Assembly: GCA_963422655.1 (NCBI GenBank)
Contig: OY730440.1
Location: 1,550,001-1,614,000, forward strand
DNA from: CATQHS01 sp963422655
GTDB lineage: Bacteria > Actinomycetota > Acidimicrobiia > Acidimicrobiales > Aldehydirespiratoraceae
Reading direction: 5' to 3'
Length of the DNA stretch: 64,000 nt
Part shown: positions 8,037 to 17,239 of the stretch, piece after piece
Layout of the letters: every line of letters starts with the position of its first letter
Position numbering within the stretch: position 1 is the stretch's first letter
Position numbers and translations under genes: made by a program
The notes under the pieces: model-generated
Told to the model about the DNA's origin: nothing
What the model saw: only the letters and a program-made list of their open reading frames with translations
Databases searched by the model: none

Positions 8037-8692
8037 ACGACCGCGACCGGGCCAAGGCAGCGGTGAGGTCGGACTTGGCCCGGTCGCTGGCGCCGGGCCA
8101 TACGGCTGTACTCACCATGGAGTTGCAAAGGGCGGTGGTGGGTGACCTCGCCACATTGGGCGGACTCGGCAAAGCCGCCGCTGAGACAGCGGTGGTGACC
8201 AACGCGGCTCGGATCTGCCGAGCGGCCCGATCGGCGGGAGCCCGGGTCGTGCACTGTACGGCCAACTTTCGAGCCGACGGCGCCGGATCGGCCCGCAACT
8301 GCCGGCTGCTGGCCCTAGCTCTCGAGCACAACATCGAAACCATGGCCATCGGGGCGGCGGGGGCCGAGCTGGTGCCCGAGCTCGACCCCGACCCCTCCGA
8401 CATCGTGATGCCGCGCCTGCACGGGCTCACGCCGTTCACGGCCACCGCTCTGGATCAGGTGCTGCGCAACTGCGGGATCACCACGGTGGTGGCGGTGGGA
8501 GTCTCGTTGAATGTCGGGATCGTCGGGCTGGCTCTGTCCGCGGTCGACCTCGGATACCAGGTGGTGGTACCCGACGACGCCGTGGTGGGGGTGCCGGTCA
8601 CCTACGGACGGGCCGTCATGGATCACACCATCTCGCTACTGGCCACCATCACGACGACCGCCGCTGTCGTCGGGGCCTGGTCGGAGGCTTGA
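8033..8692 (+). CDS. Isochorismatase-fold protein lacking the catalytic triad
   Basis: This 219-residue protein follows the layout of cysteine hydrolases of the isochorismatase/nicotinamidase family, including the late GxxxNxxxxxLALSAVDLGY helix. The three catalytic positions are changed: Asp is E30 (LTMEL), Lys is R128 (VMPRLHG) and the nucleophilic Cys is G162 (SLNVGI). With all three lost, ordinary amide or enol-ether hydrolysis is unlikely; it may bind a ligand or act structurally. It lies 16 bases from the convergent end of the acyl-CoA synthetase gene. The fold call is good; the function is unknown. Confidence 0.75.
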   Translation: MNDRDRAKAAVRSDLARSLAPGHTAVLTMELQRAVVGDLATLGGLGKAAAETAVVTNAARICRAARSAGARVVHCTANFRADGAGSARNCRLLALALEHNIETMAIGAAGAELVPELDPDPSDIVMPRLHGLTPFTATALDQVLRNCGITTVVAVGVSLNVGIVGLALSAVDLGYQVVVPDDAVVGVPVTYGRAVMDHTISLLATITTTAAVVGAWSEA

Positions 8693-8708
8693 GCTACTCC
8701 GAGCTGAG

Positions 8709-10241
8709 CTACTCCGAGGCCGGGGCCGCCGCCCGGTCGGCCAAGAGGAACTTGCGTATCTTGCCCACGCTGGTGCGGGGCAGCTCGTCGATCACAGTGA
8801 TGATGACCGGCCGCTTGGCCTTGGCCAAGCGTTGCTCACACCAAATATGCAGATCGGTCACTGCCGGGGGGTCGGCCCGGTCGGCGGCCACCACGAAAGC
8901 CACCGGCACTTCGTCCCGGATGGAATCGGGCCGACTCACCACTGCCGTCTCCAGCACCCGGGGATGGTCGGTCAGCACGCCTTCGACCTCGACGATCGAC
9001 ACGTTCTCTCCCGCCACCTTCAAGACGTCGGAACGTCGGCCATCGAAATAGTGGCGGCCCGAGCCGTCCCGGACGGCTCGATCCCCGGTGAGGAACCAGT
9101 CGCCTCGGAAGCTGGCGGCAGTGACGTCGGGGGCATCGAGGTACCCGGCGAACAGGGTGACCCCCCGATCGCCTCCCACCACGACCTCACCGACCTGGCC
9201 CGGCTCGACCGGCTCCCCGTCCCCATCATGAACGTCGACGGCGCAGCCGGGTGTGACCAAGCCCATCGAGGCAGGGTCGGGGTCGGCAGCGGAGTCGGTG
9301 AGCACGGCCGGGATGGTCTCAGTCATGCCGTAGAGCTGTCGGGGCCGGCACCCGAACCAGTCGGCCACCACTTCGTACTGGTCGGCGGAGATGTTCTGGG
9401 CATACCAGCAGTGCCGGAGGCTCAGGCCGTCGACAGGCCCGCCCCGAGCCAGGATCATGCGGATGGGAGCGGCGAACAAGCTGGCGCATGTGGCCCGGTG
9501 GAGGGCGGCCTGGGTCAGGAATCGAGTGGCCGAGAAGGTGGGCATGAGCGCCACTGAAGCCCCGGCCCATATGGCCGCCGCGAACGAGTAGTACTGGGCG
9601 TTGGCGTGGAACATGGGTAGCACCACCAACTGGCGGTCGTCGGGCGTCAGCCCGGCCGCTTCGGCCATGACCTTGCCGGCGAAGGCATAGTTGGCTTGGG
9701 TGATCTCCACCCCTTTGGGGAGCCCGGTGGTACCGGACGTGAACATCACCGCGGCCCGGTCCCGCCCGCCCACGGCGGGCCAGTCGGTGAGCGGACCGGC
9801 CCTGAAGGGGGCAAGAGCGGGGTCGGCTTCGTCCACCTCGATCACGGTGAGGCTGCCGCAGGCGGCCCGGTAGACACCGGCCCGGGCGGTAGCGCACACT
9901 CCCACCACCGGGCTGGTTCGCTGGATATGGCCAGCCAATTCGAGGGTGCTGCCCATCGGGTCGGAAGGGACGACCCACGCCCCCATCCGGACCGCAGCCA
10001 GCCACACGGCTACGAAAGCCGGCGAATTGGTCAGCGCCATGTGCACCGCCGACCCGGGTTCCAGCCCGGCCCCGGCCAGGGCTCCGGCCACCCGCTCGAC
10101 ATCGCGGTCGAAAGCGCGATAGCTCCACCGGGCCGTCGACCCGGACCCGGTCTCGAAGATCAGGAATGTCTCGTCGGGGCGGGCTGTTACCGCCCGCCCC
10201 CACACCGAAGCGAAGCTGACCGGTTCGGCCCAGCCCGTCAC
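8709..10241 (-). CDS. Class I adenylate-forming acyl-CoA synthetase
   Basis: This 510-residue AMP-forming ligase activates a carboxylic acid to its CoA thioester through an acyl-adenylate. The family motifs are in order: P-loop FTSGTTGLPKGVE, YGMTETIPAV (A5), the hinge region WFLTGDRAVRDGSGRHYFDG and the catalytic-lysine motif PRTSVGKIRKF near the end. It overlaps hyuB by four bases (ATGA) and so is the third enzyme of the hyuA-hyuB unit. Ketone carboxylases built from HyuA/HyuB-type subunits are followed by such ligases (acetophenone carboxylase plus benzoylacetate-CoA ligase), which suggests but does not prove that it activates a beta-keto acid. The substrate cannot be read from sequence. 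Confidence 0.9.
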   Translation of the reverse strand: MTGWAEPVSFASVWGRAVTARPDETFLIFETGSGSTARWSYRAFDRDVERVAGALAGAGLEPGSAVHMALTNSPAFVAVWLAAVRMGAWVVPSDPMGSTLELAGHIQRTSPVVGVCATARAGVYRAACGSLTVIEVDEADPALAPFRAGPLTDWPAVGGRDRAAVMFTSGTTGLPKGVEITQANYAFAGKVMAEAAGLTPDDRQLVVLPMFHANAQYYSFAAAIWAGASVALMPTFSATRFLTQAALHRATCASLFAAPIRMILARGGPVDGLSLRHCWYAQNISADQYEVVADWFGCRPRQLYGMTETIPAVLTDSAADPDPASMGLVTPGCAVDVHDGDGEPVEPGQVGEVVVGGDRGVTLFAGYLDAPDVTAASFRGDWFLTGDRAVRDGSGRHYFDGRRSDVLKVAGENVSIVEVEGVLTDHPRVLETAVVSRPDSIRDEVPVAFVVAADRADPPAVTDLHIWCEQRLAKAKRPVIITVIDELPRTSVGKIRKFLLADRAAAPASE

Positions 10242-11878
10242 GCCGTGACGCTGTGAGGTTCCCCGGACCTCTCAGCCGCTTCGCCGATTCCCGGTTCGGA
10301 GGGAACCCCGTAGCCGCCGCCGCCGGGCAGCTCCAACCGGATCGTGTCACCGGGCTGGAGAGTGATTCGGGTCTGGGTCGTGACCGCCTCCCCGTTGACC
10401 TCGAACGACCCGGCCCGACCGGGCCAGCCGCCGAACACGCCCTGAGGCGGTTCCGTCAACCGGCTCGTCACCGCGTTGAGCTGCCAGGGGCGAGCCGTGT
10501 CGACCTCGAACTCGATCACTTGGCCCAGACCACCGGTTTGGGCTCCGGCCCCGCCCGAGTCCGGGCGCAGCGACTTCTGCCGGAACCGGACCGGCGCCGA
10601 CGCCTCCACTACCTCGATAGGTACGGCCGAGACACCAGTCGGGTAGGAGCAGGCGTTCAGACCGGGCTTGGAGGCCCGGGCCCCCACCCCGCCCGCATAA
10701 GTGAACATGGCGGTGATGAAGGGGCTGCCGTCGTCGTGATGGCCGTTGACCTGCATGGTCCACACCGCTCCCGCCCCTTCGGCCATCACCCCGTCCGGCT
10801 TCACTCGGGCCAAGGCCTTGAGCAGGGCATTGGGCAAGAACATGCCCACGACGTGGCGGGCCGTTCCCGGCTGGGGGCACACGGCATTGAGGACCGACCC
10901 TTCCGGGGCTTCGACCTTTATGGGCATCAGGCTGCCGTGGTTGTTGGGGATCTCGGGGTTGAGCACCGAGCGCACGGTGAAGGTCGTGTAGGCGTGGGTG
11001 TAGTTCTTCACCACGTTGATGCCCCACGGGCTGGCTTCGCTCGAACCGGCGTAGTCGACGGTGATCTCGCCGGCTTCGGGGTCCACCTCCAGCGAGCAGA
11101 CGACATCGATACGACTCCCGTCGGCCAGGTCGAGCACGGCGCCGGCTTGGTGGGTTCCGGGTTCCAGAGCAGCGATGTCGGCTCGGACCGCGGCCTCGGA
11201 CCGGTCGATTATCTCGTCGGCGAGGTCTTCGATGTCGTCGATGCCGTAGGTGTCGCACAGGGCTCCCAGCCGCTGGGCGCCCACCTCGCCCGAGGCCATC
11301 TGGGCATGGAGGTCGCCGGCCATGTGATCGGGCTGGCGGACGTTGGACAGGATGAAACGCCAGACGTCCTCGTTGCGCTCACCGGCTCGCATCAGCTTGC
11401 AGATGGGGATCCACAACCCTTCCTCGAAACAGTCCCGACCCCCGGCCCCGATGCCGTAGCCGCCCACGTCGGTGTGATGGATGGTCGATCCGAACAGGGC
11501 GATCAACCGGGGCGGGCCGCCGGAGGCAGGGGTCCGCCAGGCCGGGACCAGCACGGTGACGTCGAGGAGCTGACCTGCGGTTTTGTAGGGGTCGTTGGTG
11601 ATCAACACGTCACCGGGTTCGATCGAGTCGACCGGGCACTCCTCCAACATTTTGGAGGCACCGATAGCCAGACTGTTGATGTGGCCGGGAGTGCCGGTGA
11701 CGGCCTGGGCCACCATCCGGCCTCGGCGGTCGAACACGGCGTTGGCGAGGTCGCCGGCCTCACGCACTATGGGGCTGAAAGCAGTTCGCTGCAGGGCCCG
11801 GGCCTGCTCGCTGACAGTGGAGATCATCGACTGCCACAAGATCTCGAGCTCGATGGGGTCGAACCGGCGGGCGGTCAT
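10238..11878 (-). CDS. hyuB: HyuB-type hydantoinase/oxoprolinase/carboxylase subunit
   Basis: This 546-residue protein is of the HyuB family (N-methylhydantoinase B, 5-oxoprolinase C-terminal part, acetone/acetophenone carboxylase subunit). Recognisable parts are the start DPIELEILWQSM, the metal-site region ITNDPYKTAGQLLDV and the C-terminal glycine-rich LPGGGGYGVPSEP. It works as a complex with HyuA, which supplies the ATPase part. Four-base overlaps on both sides (ATGA with hyuA and with the ligase) show one translational unit. Whether the reaction is ring opening or carboxylation is open. Confidence 0.92.
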   Translation of the reverse strand: MTARRFDPIELEILWQSMISTVSEQARALQRTAFSPIVREAGDLANAVFDRRGRMVAQAVTGTPGHINSLAIGASKMLEECPVDSIEPGDVLITNDPYKTAGQLLDVTVLVPAWRTPASGGPPRLIALFGSTIHHTDVGGYGIGAGGRDCFEEGLWIPICKLMRAGERNEDVWRFILSNVRQPDHMAGDLHAQMASGEVGAQRLGALCDTYGIDDIEDLADEIIDRSEAAVRADIAALEPGTHQAGAVLDLADGSRIDVVCSLEVDPEAGEITVDYAGSSEASPWGINVVKNYTHAYTTFTVRSVLNPEIPNNHGSLMPIKVEAPEGSVLNAVCPQPGTARHVVGMFLPNALLKALARVKPDGVMAEGAGAVWTMQVNGHHDDGSPFITAMFTYAGGVGARASKPGLNACSYPTGVSAVPIEVVEASAPVRFRQKSLRPDSGGAGAQTGGLGQVIEFEVDTARPWQLNAVTSRLTEPPQGVFGGWPGRAGSFEVNGEAVTTQTRITLQPGDTIRLELPGGGGYGVPSEPGIGEAAERSGEPHSVTA

Positions 11879-13986
11879 GGCGAAGTTTGCCTCCTGGTGG
11901 CGATGATGCTGCCGTCGGGGGCGACCTCAGCCATCCAGCCCGGACGGATCACTGTGGTGGTCTCCCGCTCCTCCACCACGGCCGGGCCCCTGAGACGAGC
12001 TCCCACCCCCAACTGGTCCCGCGAGTAGACCGGCACCTCCACCGCTTCGGCGCCCCGTTCGAACACCACCGGTCGCACTGCTCGACGGTCGGGGCACTCT
12101 GCTCGACGGTCGGGGCGCACCGGCGCCGGACCGGTGCGCAGGTCGGGTTCGACGCTGGGCTTGTCGGTGTAGGCCGAGAGCCGCCATGTGACCACCTCGA
12201 TACCTACGTCGGGTATGGCCATACCGTAGATTCGACGGTACTCGGCTTCGAACTCGGCCCGGACCTCGGAGGTGGTGGCTGGCCACGCATCGCCCTCCCC
12301 CACCCACAACGTGATCTCATTGCCCTGGCCCAGGTAGCGGACATCCAGCCCGTACCGGAAGCGCACCTCTGCGTCGGCCACACCGGCCCCGGACAGCACC
12401 CGACGGCCTTCGGAGCGCAGCTCAGCCAGCAGAGCGTCCCGCTCGGCGGCATCGACGGCATCGAGCCGGCGAGGCATGGAGCGGGCCAGGTCGATCCTCA
12501 CCGGTGAGACCAGCGTCCCGAAAGCCGACAACACGCTGGCATTGACCGGGAAGATCACCCGGTCACTCTCCAGCAGATCGGCCACTCCGCAGGCGTGCAC
12601 CGGTCCGGCCCCGCCGAAGGCGATCACCGCGATTCCCCTCAGGTCCACCCCTTGCTCGACGCCGTGCATGCGAGCGGCCGCAGCCATGTTCTGGTTGACC
12701 ACCTCGTGGATTCCGGCCGCGGTGTCCACCGTGGACAGACCCAACCCTTGGGCCAGCTCAGAGGTGGCGGCAGTGGCCAGAGAGGCGTCTAGTGCCATGT
12801 CGCCCCCGAGGAAGGAGTCCGGGTCGAGCAGACCCAGCACCACATCGGCATCGGTCACCGCCGCCCTGGTTCCGCCCAACCCGTAGCAAGCGGGCCCCGG
12901 ATCGGCTCCGGCCGATTCCGGCCCCACCTTGAGCAGCCCGAACTGATCGAGGTGGGCCAGCGAGCCGCCCCCGGCCCCTATCTCGACCAGATCGACCGAC
13001 GGTACCGACACCGGAAAGCCCGAACCTTTCTTGAACCGGTAGATGCGGGCCACCTCGAAGGTGTTGACCAAGGCCGGCTCGCCCTTCTCGATGAGGCAGG
13101 CCTTGGCTGTAGTACCGCCCATGTCGAAAGAGAGCAAGCGGTCTTCTCCGAGCCGCGCCGCGAACCAGGTACCGGCCAGCGCTCCCGCCGCCGGTCCCGA
13201 TTCCACCAGACGGATCGGACCCCGGGCCGCGTCGGAGGCCGACACCACGCCGCCATTGGACAGCATCATGAGCACCGAACCGCCGAAACCCTCAGCCGCC
13301 AACCACCTCTGGAGCTCGTCGAGGTAAGGGCCGATCACCGGCATGGTGGCGGCATTGCAGGCAGCGGTGATCATGCGCGGGTACTCGCGGATCTGGGGGG
13401 AGATCTCGGCCGAGATGCAGACCGGCACTCCCAGCTCCCGGCTCAGATGGGCGGCCACCGCCTGCTCGTTGGCAGGATTGACATAGGAGTTGAGCAGGCA
13501 CACCGCTACCGCCTCCACCCGAGCCCGGTCGAGCTGAGCGGTGAGCGCGGTCAGAGCCGGCGCCGACGGCTCCAGCAACACTTCGCCAGCCGCGGTGGTG
13601 CGCTCGGTTATCTCGAAGGTGCGATCACGGGGAATGGGGGGATCGGGAAACTCGATCTGCAGGTCGTACATGTCGTAGCGGTGCTCGTCGCGGATCAGCA
13701 ATGTGTCGCCGAAGCCGGTGGTGGTGACCAAGCCAGCTCGACCGATCTTCTGTTCGATCAAGGCGTTGGTGATGAGGGTGGTGGCGTGCACGATGGGGGC
13801 GGTGATCTCGGCTGGAGCCACGCCGGCTTTGGCCAGCAACCCGGTCACCCCGGTCCGGACGCCGGTGAGGGGAGCGCTCGGGGTGGTGAGGGTCTTGTCG
13901 ACCACGACCCTTCCAGTGACGGCGTCGAGAAGCACCACGTCGGTGAAGGTCCCTCCGATGTCGACGGCCAGACGCCAGTCGGCCAT
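11875..13986 (-). CDS. hyuA: HyuA-type hydantoinase/oxoprolinase/carboxylase subunit
   Basis: The 703-residue protein has the ASKHA-type nucleotide sites of the family: VDIGGTFTDVVLLD at residues 7-20 and SFDMGGTTAKACL near 285. It would use ATP to phosphorylate a carbonyl or amide before ring opening or carboxylation by the complex with HyuB. The start at 13986 is set by GAGGAGG about eight bases upstream and by the first conserved residues; an upstream extension to 14046 has no similarity. Near the C-terminus a 21-base tandem duplication (12078-12115) gives a repeated PDRRA stretch without breaking the frame. Confidence 0.93.
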   Translation of the reverse strand: MADWRLAVDIGGTFTDVVLLDAVTGRVVVDKTLTTPSAPLTGVRTGVTGLLAKAGVAPAEITAPIVHATTLITNALIEQKIGRAGLVTTTGFGDTLLIRDEHRYDMYDLQIEFPDPPIPRDRTFEITERTTAAGEVLLEPSAPALTALTAQLDRARVEAVAVCLLNSYVNPANEQAVAAHLSRELGVPVCISAEISPQIREYPRMITAACNAATMPVIGPYLDELQRWLAAEGFGGSVLMMLSNGGVVSASDAARGPIRLVESGPAAGALAGTWFAARLGEDRLLSFDMGGTTAKACLIEKGEPALVNTFEVARIYRFKKGSGFPVSVPSVDLVEIGAGGGSLAHLDQFGLLKVGPESAGADPGPACYGLGGTRAAVTDADVVLGLLDPDSFLGGDMALDASLATAATSELAQGLGLSTVDTAAGIHEVVNQNMAAAARMHGVEQGVDLRGIAVIAFGGAGPVHACGVADLLESDRVIFPVNASVLSAFGTLVSPVRIDLARSMPRRLDAVDAAERDALLAELRSEGRRVLSGAGVADAEVRFRYGLDVRYLGQGNEITLWVGEGDAWPATTSEVRAEFEAEYRRIYGMAIPDVGIEVVTWRLSAYTDKPSVEPDLRTGPAPVRPDRRAECPDRRAVRPVVFERGAEAVEVPVYSRDQLGVGARLRGPAVVEERETTTVIRPGWMAEVAPDGSIIATRRQTSP

Positions 13987-13988
13987 CT

Positions 13989-14378
13989 TCAGCCCTCCTC
14001 GACCAAGTCGGCCCGGGGCGGGGCGAAGACATCGAGGATCCAACACTCCCCGTACTCGTCGTCGCCTATGAACACCGAGTCGCCGTGCCAGACCAGTCGA
14101 GGGGCCAGGTACACGTCGCCGGCACCCAGCACGACCCGGTCGTCGTTGTTGCCGTCGGGGCCGATACGGAAGTCGAGACTACCCCGCATGATGATGCCGA
14201 GTTGCTCGTTGAAAGCGTGGTTGTGCAGCACCGAGCCGGAGGCTCCGCCCGCGATGCGCCAGAAGCAGAGCTGCAGGTCGCGTCCGGTGATGACCCGGCG
14301 TCGGAAGCCGGGCCGGGCCGTCTCGACGAAGGCATCGGAGTCGAGGAAGTAGCAGTACTGATTGGAAAGATCTTGCAT
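13989..14378 (-). CDS. Cupin-domain protein
   Basis: This 129-residue single-domain cupin carries HNHAFNEQLGIIMRG (motif 1, with the metal-binding histidines and glutamate) and GDVYLAPRLVWHG (motif 2). Its stop lies two bases before the hyuA start, so it belongs to the same minus-strand operon. A longer reading to 14462 would overlap the preceding gene by 44 bases and adds unlike residues, so ATG 14378 is preferred, though no strong ribosome site supports it. It could be a small dioxygenase, isomerase or ligand sensor for the operon substrate. Confidence 0.75.
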   Translation of the reverse strand: MQDLSNQYCYFLDSDAFVETARPGFRRRVITGRDLQLCFWRIAGGASGSVLHNHAFNEQLGIIMRGSLDFRIGPDGNNDDRVVLGAGDVYLAPRLVWHGDSVFIGDDEYGECWILDVFAPPRADLVEEG

Positions 14379-14418
14379 GGAAACGCTCGCGATCAGCTCT
14401 CGCGAAACCCCGAGGAGA

Positions 14419-14880
14419 TCAATTGACCCCCTCGAACCGGGCCCGCTCGACGTCGAGATCAAGGGGTCGGATTATGGCCTCGTGCTCTTCGGCGCCCCAG
14501 TGCCGGCTCGGGACCAGCCACATGACCTCGAACTCGAGCCCGTCGGGATCCCGAGCGTACAGGCTCTTGTTGGCGCCGTGGTCGCTGGCTCCGACCAGAG
14601 CGCTGGCCGCCACCAGCCGCTCCCTGACCGAGGCCAGCTCGGCGAGGGTGTCCACTTCCCAGGCGATGTGGTACATGCCCACCGTTTCACGGCCCGCGGT
14701 CGAGGTGCCAGCATCGGCACCGATGGAGAAGAAGGCGATATCGTGATGGTTGGCCGAGGCCGGGGCCCGCATGAACACGTACGGGCCCGGACCGTCGATT
14801 ACCGTGGTGAAGCCGAGCACCTCGGAATAGAACCGCTGCTGGCGGGCCGCGTCACGTACATAAAGGACGGCATGGTTCAT
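14419..14880 (-). CDS. VOC-superfamily protein (glyoxalase/extradiol dioxygenase fold)
   Basis: The first gene of the hyu operon encodes about 153 residues with the paired beta-alpha-beta-beta-beta modules of the VOC fold: MNHAVLYVRDAARQQRFYSE at the start, a mid-protein YHIAWEVDTLAEL and the late YARDPDGLEFEVM. The metal-ligand pattern (His near the start, His in YHIAWEV, Glu in FEVM) is intact, so a metal-dependent lyase, isomerase or dioxygenase is possible. ATG 14880 is the first conserved residue. A TTG twelve bases upstream (14892) has a better-placed AGGTGG and may be the true start. Confidence 0.8.
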   Translation of the reverse strand: MNHAVLYVRDAARQQRFYSEVLGFTTVIDGPGPYVFMRAPASANHHDIAFFSIGADAGTSTAGRETVGMYHIAWEVDTLAELASVRERLVAASALVGASDHGANKSLYARDPDGLEFEVMWLVPSRHWGAEEHEAIIRPLDLDVERARFEGVN

Positions 14881-14915
14881 TCTCGATATCAACTCGGTCC
14901 ACCTTTCGACTCCAT

Positions 14916-14945
14916 GTTCGATCCCATCTCGTTCGATCCCATCTC
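14916..14945. repeat. 15-bp perfect tandem duplication in the divergent promoter region
   Basis: GTTCGATCCCATCTC occurs twice without a gap, between the VOC gene and the divergent malate synthase gene. It may affect promoter spacing for either gene, or be neutral slippage. Confidence 0.85.
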
Positions 14946-15055
14946 CGGCCGTGCACAACCCGGTCCCCGAGCTAGCCTATTACCTCTCGAGGGCCGGACC
15001 GCAACGGCCATCAGCCCAACTGGCCAGCACGGCTGGCTCGTAGTTAGCTGAAAAG

Positions 15056-17239
15056 ATGAAACAAGGCCGACTCCACATCGCTCAACCGCTCTATGACTTC
15101 GTGGCCAGCGAAGCCCTCGGTGGTACCGGACTGAACCCCGAGGGGTTCTGGCAAGCCTTCGAGGGCATCATCACCGAACTCGGCCCCCGCAACGCCGAGC
15201 TGCTGGCCCACCGCGACAAGCTCCAGGAGCGCATCGACGGCTGGCACCGGTCCGTCCGAGCCGGCAGCCGGGATCACGACCCGCAGGCCTACGCTGCTTT
15301 CCTTCGTGATATCGGCTATCTCCGGCACCGAACCGGAGAGAAGACGCCGGAGACCACCGGCGTCGATCCCGAAATCGCCGAGGTGGCCGGTCCCCAGCTC
15401 GTGGTTCCCCTCGACAACGCCCGTTACGCCCTCAACGCCGCCAACGCCCGTTGGGGCAGCCTCTACGACGCCCTTTACGGCAGCGACGTGATCGACGCCA
15501 GCGGCGGCGCCGGCGTCGGCTCGGACTACAACCCCGTCCGAGGCGACCGGGTCATCGCCGCCGGGCGGGCCTTTCTCGACCGCCACTTCGGCCTCGACCA
15601 AACCCGCCACTGTTGGGTGACGAAGTACTCCGTCACCCGAGGCGCCCTCCGAGCCGTCAGCGGCGACGGCACCATCAGCGTCTTGCTGCGACCCGAACTG
15701 CTGGCTGGCTACACCGGCAACCCGGCCGCGCCCGCCACCATAATGTTGCGCCTCAACGGCCTCGGCTGCGAGCTGGTATTCGATCCCGATCATCCGGTCG
15801 GGCGCCGGGACCATGCTGGCATCTGCGACATCCGGCTCGAGTCGGCTCTCACCACCATCATGGACTGCGAGGATTCTGTCGCCGCCGTAGACGTCGACGA
15901 CAAGGTCACGGTGTACCGCAACTGGCTGGAGCTGATGCGAGGCACGCTCACAGCCACCTTCGAGCGAAACGGTCGTAGCATCCACCGGTCCCTCAACGGC
16001 GACCTCGATTACCTCGACCCCAACGGCAAACCTGTGACCTGGCCCGGCCGCAGTCTGATGCTGGTCCGCACCGTGGGGCCCCACCTCATGACCGAAGCCG
16101 TCACTTGCGACGGTGCCGCGGTACCAGAGACGATGCTCGACGCCATGGTCACGGCCCTGGCCGGCCGGGCCGACCTCGACGGTTCGAGCCGGATCGGTGG
16201 CCGGACCGCCCGGAACTCCCGGACCGGTTCGGTCTACATCGTCAAACCCAAGCTGCACGGACCCGACGAGGTGAAACTGGCCTGCGACCTGTTCGACCGG
16301 GTGGAGGACGGGCTCGGGTTGCAACGCCACACCCTGAAGATGGGGATCATGGACGAAGAACGCCGCACGTCGCTGGGGCTCGCGGCGTGCATCGAACATG
16401 CCCGCCATCGGGTCGTCTTCATAAACACCGGGTTCCTCGATCGCACCGGTGACGAGATCCACACCGGCATGGAAGCCGGCCCGATGCTGCCCAAACCCGA
16501 GATGAAGAGCGCGACCTGGTTCGAGGCCTACGAGAGCTCCAATGTCGACGTCGGGCTGGCCTGCGGGCTGGCGGGCCGAGCCCAGATCGGCAAGGGCATG
16601 TGGGCCATGCCCAACGAGATGGCGGCCATGGTCAAGACCAAGATCGGCCATCCCCTGGCCGGGGCCTCTACCGCATGGGTCCCGTCGCCTACCGCGGCCA
16701 CCCTTCACGCCACCCACTACTTCGAGGTCGATGTGGCCGCCCGCCAGCGTCACCGGGCCGGTCGGGCCGCCGTGAACCTAGACGACCTTCTCGCCGTCCC
16801 GACCCTGCTGGCCGACCGTGAGCTGGGGCCCGACGAGATCCAGAAAGAACTCGACAACAACATTCAGGGCATCCTCGGTTATGTGGTGCGCTGGGTGGGT
16901 CAGGGAGTCGGCTGTTCCATTGTGCCCGATATGGCCGGCGTCGGGCTCATGGAGGATCTGGCCACCTTGAGGATCTCCAGCCAGCACGTGGCCAATTGGC
17001 TCCACCACGGCCTGATCACGGCCGAGCAGATCCACGAGACGATGCGCCGGATCGCCAACCTCGTCGACCAGCAGAACAGGGACGACCGGGCCTACGAGCC
17101 CATGATGGGCGACCACGCTTCCAGCATCGCATATCAGGCTGCGGTCGACCTCGTCTTCGACGCTCGCACCGAGCCCAACGGCTACACCGAACGTGTGCTT
17201 CGGAAGCATCGTCGGCTGCAGAAATCCCATCGCCGGTGA
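15056..17239 (+). CDS. glcB: Malate synthase G
   Basis: Condenses glyoxylate with acetyl-CoA to give malate, closing the glyoxylate shunt for growth on C2 units and fatty acids. The 727 residues match the length of the G-type enzyme. Visible signatures include LDNARYALNAANARWGSLYD (about 121-140), TIMDCEDSVAAVD and MGIMDEERRTS in the catalytic barrel, and RINTGFLDRTGDEIHT-like FINTGFLDRTGDEIHT. The start follows a weak GAAAAG. The stop overlaps the GTG of the MFS gene by four bases. The many acyl-CoA genes in the window fit a need for this shunt. Isocitrate lyase is not in the window. Confidence 0.96.
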   Translation: MKQGRLHIAQPLYDFVASEALGGTGLNPEGFWQAFEGIITELGPRNAELLAHRDKLQERIDGWHRSVRAGSRDHDPQAYAAFLRDIGYLRHRTGEKTPETTGVDPEIAEVAGPQLVVPLDNARYALNAANARWGSLYDALYGSDVIDASGGAGVGSDYNPVRGDRVIAAGRAFLDRHFGLDQTRHCWVTKYSVTRGALRAVSGDGTISVLLRPELLAGYTGNPAAPATIMLRLNGLGCELVFDPDHPVGRRDHAGICDIRLESALTTIMDCEDSVAAVDVDDKVTVYRNWLELMRGTLTATFERNGRSIHRSLNGDLDYLDPNGKPVTWPGRSLMLVRTVGPHLMTEAVTCDGAAVPETMLDAMVTALAGRADLDGSSRIGGRTARNSRTGSVYIVKPKLHGPDEVKLACDLFDRVEDGLGLQRHTLKMGIMDEERRTSLGLAACIEHARHRVVFINTGFLDRTGDEIHTGMEAGPMLPKPEMKSATWFEAYESSNVDVGLACGLAGRAQIGKGMWAMPNEMAAMVKTKIGHPLAGASTAWVPSPTAATLHATHYFEVDVAARQRHRAGRAAVNLDDLLAVPTLLADRELGPDEIQKELDNNIQGILGYVVRWVGQGVGCSIVPDMAGVGLMEDLATLRISSQHVANWLHHGLITAEQIHETMRRIANLVDQQNRDDRAYEPMMGDHASSIAYQAAVDLVFDARTEPNGYTERVLRKHRRLQKSHRR

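Noticed and set aside
10253..12028. A 591-codon plus-strand frame opposite hyuB
   Set aside because: It is an antisense shadow of a GC-rich gene; HyuB motifs on the minus strand are clear and overlaps with its neighbours are exact.
15044..16753. A 569-codon frame on the minus strand opposite malate synthase
   Set aside because: It mirrors the codon bias of glcB, has low-complexity Gly/Val/Asp-rich content and no family features; the plus strand gives a full malate synthase.
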